This document shows, in pieces, positions 1-11,075 of a stretch of DNA of 64,000 nt. The notes below the pieces were generated by a model. It made no database searches. It was not told where the DNA came from and was given only the letters and a program-made list of their open reading frames with translations. The position numbers were made by a program, and so were the translations under genes. Source of the DNA: Litsea cubeba. Taxonomy: Eukaryota > Streptophyta > Magnoliopsida > Laurales > Lauraceae. The stretch's first letter is position 1. The number at the start of each line of letters is the position of its first letter. The DNA lies in NCBI GenBank assembly GCA_012931725.1, contig WHSA01000395.1, positions 62,001 to 126,000 on the forward strand, given 5' to 3'.

Positions 1-1255
1 AAAATTCGAAAAACAGCACGAGCACTTCGCTCGAGGGTAGAGTAACTTGTAAGAACTGACGGTTCGCAAATAGGACTCCCGGTTAGAGAATTACGAGCAA
101 AATATGGGATTTTCCAACACTTAGGCTTGAAAACGGCCCACCAGGGGTCCAGAACGGGAAACGGCCCCTAAAATAATCAGAAACCGGCACGAGCACTTCC
201 CTCGAGGGTAGAGTAACTTGTAGGAACTGACGGTTCGTAAATAAGAGTCCCGGTTAGAGAATTACGAGCGAAACATGGGGTTTTCCAACACTTAGGCTCG
301 AAAACGGCCCGCCGGGGGTCCGGAACGGGAAATGGCCCAAGGAAATATTGAAAACCGGCACGAGCACTTCCCTCGAGGGTAGAGTAACTTGTAGGAACTG
401 ACGGTTCGAAATTAGGACTCCCGGTTAGAGAATTACGAGCGAAAATAGGATTTTCCAACACTTCAGTCTTGAAAACGGCCCGTCGGGGGTCCGGAACGGA
501 AAATGGCCGACGAAAAATTCAGAAACCGGTACGAGCACTTCGCTAGAGGGTAGAGTAACTTGTGGGAACTGACGGTTCGCAAATAGGACTCCCGGTTATA
601 GAATTTCAAGCGAAACATGAGATTTTCCAACACTTAGGCTCAAAAAGGGCCCGCCGGGGGTCCGGAACGGGAAACGGCCCCTAGAAAAATCAAAAAATGG
701 CACGAGCACTTCCCTCGAGGGTAGAGTAACTTGTAAAAACTGACGGTTCGCTAATAGGACTCCCGGTTAGAGAATTACGGCTGAAGCATGTGGTTTTCCA
801 ACACTTAGGATCGAAAACGGCCTGCCGAGGGTCCGGAATGGGAAACGGCCCAAGGAAAAATAAAAAATCGGCGCGTGCACTTCCCTTGAGGGTAGAGTAA
901 CTTGGGTTCGCAAATAGGACTCCCGGTTAGAGAATTACGAGCGAATATAGGATTTTCCAACACTTAAGGCTCGAAAACGGCCCGCCGGGGGTCTAGAACG
1001 GGAAACGGCCTAAGGAAAAATCAGAAACCGGCACGAGCACTTCGTTCAAGGGTAGAGTAACTTGTAGGAACTGACAGTTCGCAAATAGGACTCCCGGTTA
1101 GAGAATTGGACCTAAAAATGTTTAATTTTGAACACTTAGTCTTGAAAATAGGCCGTCGTAGGTCGAAAACGGGAAACTGCCATCGAACAACCCAGAAATC
1201 AGCACGGTTACCTTGTCAACACTTAGGATGGAAAAAAGTCCGTCGAAAAACTTAG
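1..1255. repeat. 171-bp tandem satellite, about 7 units
   Basis: The landmark GCACGAGCACTTC starts at 16, 187, 358, 529, 700, 871, 1031 and (decayed) 1202. Spacing is exactly 171 bp, except one 160-bp unit at 871-1030 that has lost about 11 bp. Each unit also carries GGGTAGAGTAACTTGT, ACTCCCGGTTAGAGAATTA and TTTTCCAACACTTAGG. The array starts before the window and fades after about 1140, where the last unit is strongly diverged. Short frames inside it are not genes. It could be an independent satellite or a tandem block inside the CACTA element whose end lies at 2401. Confidence 0.95.
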
Positions 1256-1619
1256 GAAAATTTATATACATACATGTTTATGTTTAATTTATAATTTAAT
1301 TCATTGAAAAGAATTTAATGTTGTTTTTGTCATTGCAGATTAATGGACGCTTTGGGGTCGGTTGCAGACTTCTGGGGGTGTAGGACTTCTTTTCTGTTTA
1401 TTTGTATATATATTTATATTGGACATTTATATGAGACGGTATCATTATTGATTGTAATATTTGTTTAATGGGATGAATGATTTAATGAAAAATGGAGATG
1501 GTTATTTAGTAACCATTGTTTCATTGCATGTTTTATGTTGAATATAAGTATATGAACAGGTTTATTTTTTATACAGGCATATAAATAGGTTTAAGAAAAA
1601 TAATAATGGAAAAGTAAAT
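1256..1619. other. AT-rich spacer, possible last CACTA exon
   Basis: There is no long frame. A pyrimidine tract plus TTGTCATTGCAG near 1328-1339 looks like a splice acceptor. It is followed by a short open stretch ending in TAG near 1383, then AT-rich 3'-UTR-like DNA. This could be the last small exon of a transposon gene whose body lies left of the window. This is inference only. Confidence 0.2.
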
Positions 1620-2401
1620 ATACTATTAAAAAAAAAGACCTTTGCCGACGAAAATTTCCGTCTGCAAAATTAGAAATTAAAAAAAATGATATTGCCGACA
1701 AAAATATTTTTGTCGGCAAAATTAAAAAAGAAAAATTAAAATAAATGAAAAAGGACTTTTTCGACGGATATAAAATGTCCGAAAAATAAAAAAATAAAAA
1801 AAAATAAATGAAAAAGACTTTGCCGACGGAAATAAAACGTCGGCAAAATTAAAAATAATAATTAACATAAATGAAAAATACTTTGCCAACGGAAATAAAA
1901 CGTTGGCAAAATTAAAAAATAAAGATTAAAATAAATGAAAAAAAACTTTGCCGACGCAAATACAACGTCAGCAAAATTAAAAAAGAAAATTTTAAAAAAT
2001 GAAAAAAGACTTTGCCGATGCAAATACAACGTCGGCAAAATTAAAAAAGAAAATTTAAAAAAATTAAAAAAGATTTTGCCGACACAAATAAAACGTCGGC
2101 AAAATTAAAAAAGATTTATTAAAAGAAATAAAAAAGAATTTTCCAGCGAAAGAAAAGCATCGGCAAAATTAAAAAAGAAAACAAAAAAAAAAGGTTTTGC
2201 TGAAGAAAAAAAATGTCGGCAGCAGTAAAATAATCGTCGGTACAAATATATTTTTTGTCGACGAAAAATAATTTCGTTGGGAAAATGTTTTGCTGACGTC
2301 TAGCCGATGAAAAGATTTTTGTCGGTAAAGTCTTTTACAGACGAAAATGTGACTTTTGGTGACGAAAAATTTCGTCACCAAAAGTTCAGGTTCTTGTAGT
2401 G
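1620..2401. mobile_element. CACTA (En/Spm) transposon terminus with subterminal hairpin repeats
   Basis: The stretch ends at 2391-2401 with TTCTTGTAGTG, the complement of the classic CACTACAAGAA terminus. Inside it lie about ten tandem units of 60-66 bp. Each is an imperfect inverted repeat of the form TTTGCCGACG...CGTCGGCAAA, seen near 1637, 1692, 1753, 1814, 1880, 1946, 2009, 2071, 2131 and 2194, with more degenerate copies to 2370. Subterminal arrays of this kind are where CACTA transposase binds in known elements. The other terminus lies outside the window, so 5' or 3' end cannot be assigned. A target-site duplication cannot be tested. Confidence 0.85.
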
Positions 2402-2547
2402 AGTTCCTATGTATTCCAATTCCACACAAAAATAAATAAGCCTGTTTCTTTTTTTTCAATCAATAAGTAATGCTTCACAGGAGAACCAACAGAAAAAACT
2501 TATTTAGCTATATCATGTTGCTTATACCAATGCTTTGTCGTCCAAAG

Positions 2548-3290
2548 TAGGGATATAAACTGGGGCGTAGCCGTGCTATGCTGACAAATGAAAATTCACA
2601 GGCTATGCTGTGCCGTGCCAAGTCTGGCAAGGCCTCGACCCAGCATGGCCGATGGCACAACGCCATAGTCCGGGCCGAACCATGTCGTGCCAGCCCACGG
2701 GCCCAAAATATTTTTTAATATTTTTAAAAATAAAAAGTTATTATTAAATAACTTAAGTGGGAAGAAGGGTTTTTTCTTATAGATCTCAATAAGATATGGT
2801 AAATTGAGCATCCAATCACAGCCACAGATATAATTATAATAGATCCAATTATCTGATGGTAACTTTCTAGCAAGGATGATTTAATGGGCCGGATATGATT
2901 CATCGATGTTTCTAGGTTAGTAACGTTAGTTCAATCAGCCTTGGCCCTTACTGTTGAACTGTAAGATAAACTATATATTGAAACAAGTGTAATGTCGTTT
3001 GTTACAAGTGTTACATGTAAAGTGTCATGGAAGTCATGGCCTAAATAATGACAGCTAAAAAAAATATAAAAATTGGGCAAATAACACCAAAAGAAATCTA
3101 ACTGGCAAATACAATTTCAGATAAAGGACCGGAAGACTACAGTATAAAATCAGCTGCCCCTTAAAAGGCTTGGAACAGGCCAAGATTAGCTCCAATGTCA
3201 GGCCCACAATCTGCACAGGGTACATACCATTTGCTAGGCCACGGCCCACTGGCCCAGCACGGCCCTTGACCCAGGCCCTTGGCTCTCTTC
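2548..3290. mobile_element. Possible non-autonomous hAT-type element
   Basis: The stretch begins TAGGGATATAAACTGGGGCG and runs into GCCGTGC / GGCACGAC / GGGCC-rich DNA (2570-2705). A second GGCCCAGCACGGCCC block lies at 3237-3283, and AT-rich DNA fills the middle. GGGCCGTGCC-rich ends that start TAGGG are typical of plant hAT-derived elements. I could not align clear terminal inverted repeats or an 8-bp duplication, so both borders are guesses. No transposase frame is present. Confidence 0.3.
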
Positions 3291-5200
3291 CCACGTGTTT
3301 GTGCTTTCTTTCTGAGCTACTTTCCTACTTGAACGGGCTGCCTTGATGCATGTGGGGCTCTCTTGGGTCCAAGTGCCCTTTGCTGGAGTACAAAAAAATA
3401 TAGGGATTTTTACCAAAAAAGTGTTGGTATACTCGTATTATACTGTTTTAGTGTCAAATACACGCTAATGACGACTTTGGTGTTCGTACGGTGGATTTTT
3501 ACTCTTTTACCCTCCCTATTTCGGACGACATCGTCATGTTCATAGCCCTGAAATTACTATTCTCCTCTCATCTTTCTCATTTCCCGCCCTTTTCTGCTCG
3601 CTCCTGTGCTCATTCCCTCTCCCTCCCTGCTCCCTTGCTATCTCTTCCCCTCTCCCTATGTCTCGGCTCCTGTCGTCCCTATCCCTCTCCTCTCCCTATT
3701 CTCTTTCCCCTCTCCCTGCGTCTCCGCTACTGCGCTTCATCCCCTCTCCCTGCGTCTCCGCTACTGCGCTTCATCCCCTCTCCCTGCTTTCGAAGATCTT
3801 GCGACCGGATCCTCTGGTGGATTTCTGACTGAGATAAAGACCATCCTCCATTTGTGATTTCAACAAAAACCTCAGTTACCCAAGTTGATTTGTTCGGCTC
3901 TTATATCTGGTACCTTCTCTCTATTTCTTTTTTTGTTTTGTTTTCATCTTCATTATCTATACATCTTCATTATCTATAATGACTGCTGGAATTGTTGGGT
4001 TCGGCAGTGGGGATTTGGTTTGGGGTATTTGCAGATAAATAGCCGTAGTTATCTGGAAGTAGAAAGAAAAAAACCCAATCTTTGTGTTAATATGTTAATT
4101 TAGTACCTCATTCATATACCAAACTCTAACATTAGTACATCAATCTCAACCCTGGTTGTAGTATTTTGTTGTTTAAAGGTGTTCCATAAATTTCATACAA
4201 CGAAATTGGAAAGGGAGGCACGTCTGTTGTGTTTGAATTTCACTATGATATCTGGAATGTTTGAAATATCTCTAAAAGCCAACTTGGCTGAGGTGAAGAT
4301 TACTACTACTGGAATCTCCTTTACCTCATATGGAGAATACCACTATAGATTCAATACTATCCTCTAATGCTATATCTCCTCCATGTTTCGCTTGGATGGA
4401 GAAAACCATTTTTAAAAGGGCGAAGATTTGTTGGTATCATCTTTACTCATGTGGTGGTATTGTTTTATCCCCCACGGAAACAACCAGGGATCGAGCTTGA
4501 TTTTAGCGTAGATTATGTGGGATTAGGACGAGTGCGTGAGTGCTTTAATTAGAAAAAAAAATCGGTGACAGGGATGAATGATATAAGATGGAGTACAGAG
4601 ATGATGAATGTGAGGTTGAGATGATGGTGGAATTGGACTTTCTTGGGATTCAAATTACAAGGTTTATGGTTGGGTACAAATTTCTCATCTTGTTTTGGGA
4701 GATTATTTGATGAGTATTTTGGATATTTCGTTATGTTAGGTGCAAGGGGGTATGCAGGAGTTGTCTCCAACAATCCTAAGTCATGTTATGACATCCATCT
4801 ATATATATTGTGTTTGTACCCTTACCTCATGTGGTGGTATTGATTTTTTTTGTGTAAATTGAAAGATCCGGGGATCTAGCTAGCTTGATTTTAGCATAGG
4901 TTGTGTGAGTGTTGTAATTTGAAAAATAGATGGAAACAAAGGTTACCTTTGTTTTGGGCAGGGTTTGTACAATACTAGGCGGAGTCTGGCCTGTTACTAT
5001 TATTATGTATGTATTGTGGGTTTGTTTAGTCATATACATGGGTTTCTTTTAGCGTGATTGTAAGAATATTCTTATGTGATTTTTTTTATTCTTATATTCA
5101 TTTTCCTTTGATACGATTATTGTGGAATTGTCATGTAAATAGGCTGTGCATGTCTATATTTTTTTATTCTTTTATTCTAATGTCTTTTATATATATATAT
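3291..5200. other. Unassigned intergenic DNA with CT-rich tract and local duplications
   Basis: 3560-3790 is a strongly CT-rich tract that includes a roughly 33-bp direct duplication around CTCCCTGCGTCTCCGCTACT (3714-3779). A 17-bp duplication, CATCTTCATTATCTATA, lies near 3947-3980. Around 4450-4550 and 4828-4925 are diverged copies of one segment, both containing CATGTGGTGGTATTG and GCTTGATTTTAGC. A (TA)n run lies near 5190-5208. The frames here are short and have no recognisable domain. The CT tract could be an old promoter or 5' UTR. No gene can be supported. Confidence 0.5.
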
Positions 5201-6608
5201 ATATATATTTTGTCAGGTTGGCCCATCTAGATATAATTGTTGTTTACACCGGTTGTGTTCAGCATGATTCTTATGTGATGTTTTACTACTTGGGTTATGT
5301 CTACTAGCCTTTTGTTTTGTTTCTTTTTTTTTTTCTTGTTTTTTTTTTCTTAAATACAAATTCAACTCCCTACTAGCAAACCTCTTTGATGGGAGTTGAA
5401 TTGTTTGAACAAAATGATACAATATCTCAATGATATGTTATTGATGAAAGTACTAGCATATTGGTTTTTTTTTTCATTGGATTGGTTTTTAATTCAAGAT
5501 AGTTCATTGCATTGCATGTAACCAAGGTAAAATCACAGGCCTAACATTATACAAAATTGATTTCCTACACATACGGTTTTTAATTCAAGTAGATGTTGAG
5601 GATCCTCATATAGCAACAAAGATCATGGATTTTACAAGTTTCCATATTATCTTCGTCCTGTCTTTAAATATTTTTCAAATCTAGAACATCTTTTAATTGA
5701 TTGATCTATTACATTTTGATAAAGTCTATGGAAAAAATGGCTGCATAAAGGAACGCTATGTGATACTCTTATGTGTGTTTTTTTTTTTTTTTTTAGAAAA
5801 GTTGCCCATCTACATATATTTGTTGTACGCGTGGGTTTATTTGAACATGATTCTTACGTCATCTTTTAATACTTGTACAATGTTTAGTCCTAAATGCAAA
5901 TTCAAGTCCCTACTAGTACACATCCTTAATGGGCATGGATTTGTTTAAATAGTGTGTACATGTTCTCAATTATATGTTATTGATGATATTATTAGACTAT
6001 TTTTTCTCTTCGTTTTTTCGATTTTTAAATCATGAGAGTTCTTTGCAATGTATCTTATTAAGGGCATAGAATAAGGGAGTTAAAGGATAAGATTCACCTA
6101 CACCATCAACATCAGTGTTCTATTTGGGGGTAAATAATATCGACATTGATCCCCGTATTAGATGAGAGAGTAGCAATTGAGATAGTAGTAAAGTGAGATT
6201 TCTACATGTTCATCATAGTGAATTGTTGCATTACCTTGTCAGAACGAGCTCGATTAAAGAAGGGGTTAATGTAAATTTTACATTCGAAGCTATGCCAGAT
6301 TAGATCGTAGGCCCTTTGGACAATCCAGGGATTTAGCCCATTCATTTATGGCAAGTTTTTATGCATCCCATTATAAAGTCATTGTCATTTTATGAATGTA
6401 GAAAAAAAATGATCAAAAAACCTATAAATAATGGTAATGATATCGTTATTTTAAAATTTTTAAAACTACATTTTGAGTGAAATAGTGAGTCTTCCTTATT
6501 GTTTATGCATCTCAATATAGAGTCACCATTAATTCTGTTGTTGTTTGGACACCTCTTTGGTGGGTCAGTACATGGTATACAATGTTTTCCCCACGGAGGG
6601 CTTTTATT
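5200..6608. repeat. Left part of the diverged palindrome-bearing tandem array
   Basis: This stretch belongs to the same repeat family as 15572-19870. The phrase CCTAACATTATAC followed by TTGATTTCC recurs at 5535 and again near 16030, 17405, 18305 and 18900. TGATATGTTATTGATGA-type motifs recur at 5428 and 5970. Internal units start near 5213 and 5795, both with GCCCATCTA. A copy of the array palindrome (TAATGATATCGTTA, one mismatch) lies at 6435-6448. The right end is the copia-1 insertion point. No gene is seen. Confidence 0.75.
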
Positions 6609-6618
6609 TGATACCAAT
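6609..6618 (-). other. PBS-derived 10-bp extension at the copia-1 3' end
   Basis: TGATACCAAT at 6609-6618 is identical to 13807-13816, which lies inside the element between the 5' LTR and its interior. On the element's own strand it reads ATTGGTATCA, that is, two spacer bases plus eight bases of the primer-binding site. An outside flank should not carry this. It fits integration of an unprocessed cDNA end still bearing tRNA-primer sequence. Confidence 0.6.
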
Positions 6619-8373
6619 TGTTGGAAATAGGGTGGGCCTCTGGGATAGGTTTCAAAAACTTTTGACCCACTTGACGCAGGGATCAACTATCCATAAGGCT
6701 ATAAAACCCAATCCAAGATCCATGTCCTCAATCTCAGTCATCATAATCAGTAAAACAATTTATCTAGAAGATAAAAACAGCAACTAATAAATCTACAACA
6801 TGCAAGGAAGTAGATTATACCTTTGGAGCTCGGTTGTGCTCTAATGGAGGAGTTGCGTCTTTCTTTGATGATGAAACGCTTTCACTAATCAAATAGGGAT
6901 CTCCAAGACCTCTTGATCTTCCACGCTATGACCCGTATCAGATTCTCCTTTTCTCAAGAAGATGGTGGGATCTCCAAGAGAAAATTACTAGGAACTCTAG
7001 GGAGGAACTAGAAAGAAAACTAGAAGAGGGAGAGGAGGAAGAGCATGTGCAACTATTGCACTAGGGAGGCTTGGGCGTGAATCCCAATGTGGATTTATGC
7101 ATAGACGTCCAAGGCATCCTCTCCTCTTATTTATAACTTTTGCAAGTTATCTCTTCTTTACTAATTACAATAGAAGTCTTACTTCCATTAATTAGTAACT
7201 TACCATATCATAATTAGAAGTCTTACTTCAAATATGATTAGTAACTTTCCAATTCCTTTCTAATTAAAATAGAAGTCTCACTTCTACTAAAATTAGTAAG
7301 TCTACTATTACCACTATTAGAAGTCTCACTTCTACTAGAAATAGTAACTTTCCTTTTAGAGTTCAACTAGAATTAGATACTTTCTAATAATTGGGCTAGC
7401 GTGGGGACCACTAGGGATTCCTTAGAAAGCTGGCTCCAACTGGGACTCGCGACCGCACATCTCATGTGTAATCCGGGCCCACAGTTAATTGCAAATAACT
7501 CCACTATATAAATGCAATTGAACTCCAGTCTTAGGAATATTACATAGAAGACCCTAAACTTCCACATTACCACAAGTAGACCCCTCTATCAATATCCATG
7601 GATCAATTGGACCTGTCTTCCAAACTTGATCCATATCTTATTATCCTTGAGCCCCAATTAATTATAATGATCATAGGTACCTTTCCAATTAACTCTTAAT
7701 CGGAATGGGTGCGCACTTACCAATGATAAATCCATTAATTGGCACAAGGGGATATTAGAGATAGATTCCATCTTGACTATTGAATGTTCCCACAGCTCTA
7801 CTACCACGTACCCAAATCACCGAGGTGTTGACCTACAGTTGGCCTCACTCATTGGTGACTCAAAGCAAATGAATAGATAGAAACTTGAGTTCATTAATGT
7901 CTCAGGATTGAGAGCCTATTGCTAGGGAATTATGAGAGCAGACCTTAAAATAAAGACAGTGTTTATAAGGTGCTTCTCATGGTCCTTCAATACATCCAAT
8001 GTACCAGCACTATGATCCAGAATCTTCTATTCTGATGATCGAGACAAATCACACTATCTCATAGTGATCAAAGTACTGCAACCTTATCAGTATGAGATGT
8101 CCAGTCTCATCACTGGTTGTGAATATATTTTAAGTATAAGATTTGTCACACATGTCTCCCGTATGTGGATCTCATCCATACACATGTGTTACATCTAATA
8201 TACTTGTGGACCCCGGTTCATCTCATGAACCATCATGTCATTCGTATTAGTTATGTGCAAGTATATAATAAATCACCATTCATCTCATGAAAAGAAAACA
8301 TGAATATACTGATAAATAAAGAAATTAATCAATTTATTATATCATCTACTGGATTGAGTCCATAAAACTAACA
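6619..8373 (-). repeat. Copia-1 3' LTR
   Basis: Starts TGTTGGAAATAGGG and ends AAACTAACA on the plus strand. It is identical to 13817-15571 except at one noticed site (7535). 7160-7345 holds about five copies of an AGAAGTCTYACTTCT-type short repeat separated by TTAGTAA motifs, which may be promoter or enhancer repeats in U3. The short frame at 7373-7573 is not a gene. Confidence 0.97.
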
Positions 8374-8388
8374 ATCTCCCACTTGGGC
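8374..8388 (-). other. Copia-1 polypurine tract
   Basis: On the element strand the sequence reads CCAAGTGGGAGAT directly before the 3' LTR start TGTTAG. This is the usual copia plus-strand primer. It places the 3' end of the element on the left. Confidence 0.85.
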
Positions 8389-11075
8389 TCAATGCCAGTT
8401 AGAGTTGCATCTCATGCACATCCCGTCTACTAATAGCTCAAAGACTTTGGTAGTCAAAGGCTTAGTAAATGGATCTACTAGATTGTCTGCAGAGGCTATC
8501 TTGGTGATCGTACATCACCTCTCTGCGCAATCTATCTGACCATGTATAACTTCCTCTGTACATACTTTTTGGCTCTTGGGTTATTTGGACTTTAATGACT
8601 GCCCTGCTGTTATCACAGTAAACTGTGATCGGCTGTCCTGCCAAAAATACCACTCCAAGTTCCATAAGGAATCTTTTGAGTCAATCTGCTTCCGTAATTG
8701 CTTCTCAAGTAATTACAGCATAAACACATACCCAGAAGTTGATTTCCTGGAATCCTGATCTGACTAGAAGTCAGTATCTATGTAACCAACTGGTAATCAA
8801 CTCATCACTGCTATGACTCAACATGTGATCTCTAGTCCTTCTCAAGTATTTGAGAACACATCGTACAGCAGTCAATGATAAAGACCTGGGCTAGACTTTA
8901 TATCTGCTGACTAGGCATACTGCGTGATAGATATCCGGTCTAGTACAAAGCATAACTTACCGTACCAGAACCTTATCTATGTACACATCATTGGGATAAG
9001 CCTTATCATCCTATTTTTCCGGTCTCAATGGAAATTGATTCCTAGGATGTACCTGGCTTTTCCAAAGTCTTTTATTATCAAAAGTCTTAGCCAACCAAAA
9101 CTTTTACTGTTGACGATATCCCTATATCACTCCTTAGGAGAAGGATGTCGTCGACATATAATACCAGAAAAACTACCCTGCGTTCTTGACTTTTCATTTA
9201 CACATGACTTATCTGGATTCTGACAAAAATCAAGTGACTTGATTTCCTTGTCAAAAATGGATGTTCCTGTTTCAGGATACCTGCTTTAATCCATAAATGA
9301 ACTTATGCAGCTTGCAAAACTCTTTGCACTTGGTTATTAGCTATAAAACCATCTGGTTGCATCATATAGATGTTTTCCTCAAGATTGCCGTCGTGAGACG
9401 CTGTCTTGATATCCATTTGCCAAATCTCGTCACCGAGATGAACCGCAATGGATAAGAGTATCCGGATGGAACTCTTCCATCTGGCTCTCATTTTCTTTTG
9501 TAGACTCACTTGCACCCAATAGGTTTGCTATTGGCAGGCAAGCCCACAAGTATCCAGACCTGATTAGAGTACAAAGACTCCACCTCAGCTTTCATAGCAT
9601 CTCACCAACGTCCCAAAACTATGTCATTAACTGCTTTATCATAGTTATAGGGATCTTGTTCCGGTTACACCGGGATTGCCTTGTAAGACTTTCCCTAGAC
9701 CGAGAACTTGTCAAGGGTCCTGACAATACTCCCACTACGACAAGGCACTGGTGTAACTACTCGGTCAATTATGGGCGGATTTTCTCAAAGTTTGGTTATT
9801 CTTGGATTTGGAATTGTTCTTTCTTGAATTTCTTCCAAGATAACCATTTCTAAAGATTTCCAGTTAATCTTATAATCTCCCTCCAGAAAACCGCATTGGT
9901 GCTATGAAGCACTTTTTGCTTTCTGGGATTATAGAGCAACCAACCTTTAGTCCCTTTTGGGATAGAATATAAACATATATACTTCCAACTTCGATTCCAA
10001 CTAATCCGTCTTTTCCTTCAGCACGTGTGCTGGACAACCCTGAAGAACGTTGTAGACTAGGCTTTCGCCCTGTCCATAACTCCCTAGGAGTCTCAAGTAT
10101 AGACTTAGATGGAATGAGGTTTAGTATATATATTTCAGTTTCCATATCCCAAAATATAGGTAATCAGTAGAAACTTAATCATAGACTTGATCATATTTAA
10201 AAGAGTCTTGTTCCTTCTTTCTACTACTCCATTCTGTTGAGGCAAACCAGGAGCAGACTACTGGGATCAAATCCCATTTTCTTGATAAGTATCCCATAAA
10301 ATTTGCAGAGAGATATTCACCTTATCGATCTCATCGAAGAGTATTTATACTTTTACCTAATTGTTTTTCCGCTTCCGCTCGAAACTCTTTGAACTATTCA
10401 AAAAATCTCGGACTTGCGGTGCATAAGGTATATGTATCCATATCTCGAGTAATCATCGGTGAAAGTGATGAAATACTCGTATCAATCTCTCTCTCTAATA
10501 TTATGGGTCCATATATCAGTAAACACTAACTCCAATAAATCTTTGGCCCGACTGCCCTTAGATGAATAAGGGTCTTTTGGTCATTTTGCCTTCCAGACAG
10601 GATTTTCAGACAAGCATTGATTCTACCACCAATGAAGGCAAGATACCATCTTTCACTAGCCTGTCAATCCTGTTTAGGTTTATATGACCTAGCCTCTTAG
10701 GTGCCAAAGTTTGTTGGATTAGATGAAGGTGACTACCTCTTTAATGATGGTCTATTATTAGCATCAGCATCATGTATCTCATACATTGTGGGAGTTAACA
10801 AATAAAAGCCATTGATTACCTTGTCAGAATATATAAGAGTACCGCTCCTCTTTAAGACGATTTAATTACCAAAAGTAACTGAATAACTCTTATTCATCAT
10901 ACTAGAAATTAAAATTCCGTCTTAAAACGGTACATATAATGTATCTGACAAAAATCAACTTAATATTTGAAAGCAACTAAGTTACTACTCCTACTGACAC
11001 TGCTTCTGCCTTGGCTTCCGATCCCAGGTTAATACTGATTTCTCCGTCATTAATCCTCCTGGTTACCTGTAACTC
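8389..11075 (-). pseudogene. Copia-1 pol remnant (integrase, RT, RNase H pieces)
   Basis: Reading on the minus strand from right to left, 10150-11075 holds decayed protease/integrase core. 9870-10145 matches the integrase C-terminal part (ETEIYILNLIPSKSILETP, then LWTGRKPSLQ), like ILNLVPSKSVPRTP in copia-2. 9303-9515 is an RT N-terminal piece (DEIWQMDIKTA, then IYMMQPDGF). 8462-8665 is an RNase H piece (VYCDNSRAV). Between them are many stops, frameshifts and deletions; I found no intact RT catalytic motif. Domain order is normal for copia (INT before RT). The contrast with near-identical LTRs shows that the source copy was already defective. Confidence 0.85.

Noticed and set aside
177..461. 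94-codon frame in the satellite
   Set aside because: 171 is a multiple of three, so frames stay open across units; the protein is the repeat itself.
1..1255. Homology to primate alpha satellite, which also has a 171-bp unit
   Set aside because: Only the length agrees; sequence and all neighbouring elements are of plant type.
3491..3857. Ser/Pro/Leu-rich frames
   Set aside because: They are translations of the CT-rich tract in two frames at once.
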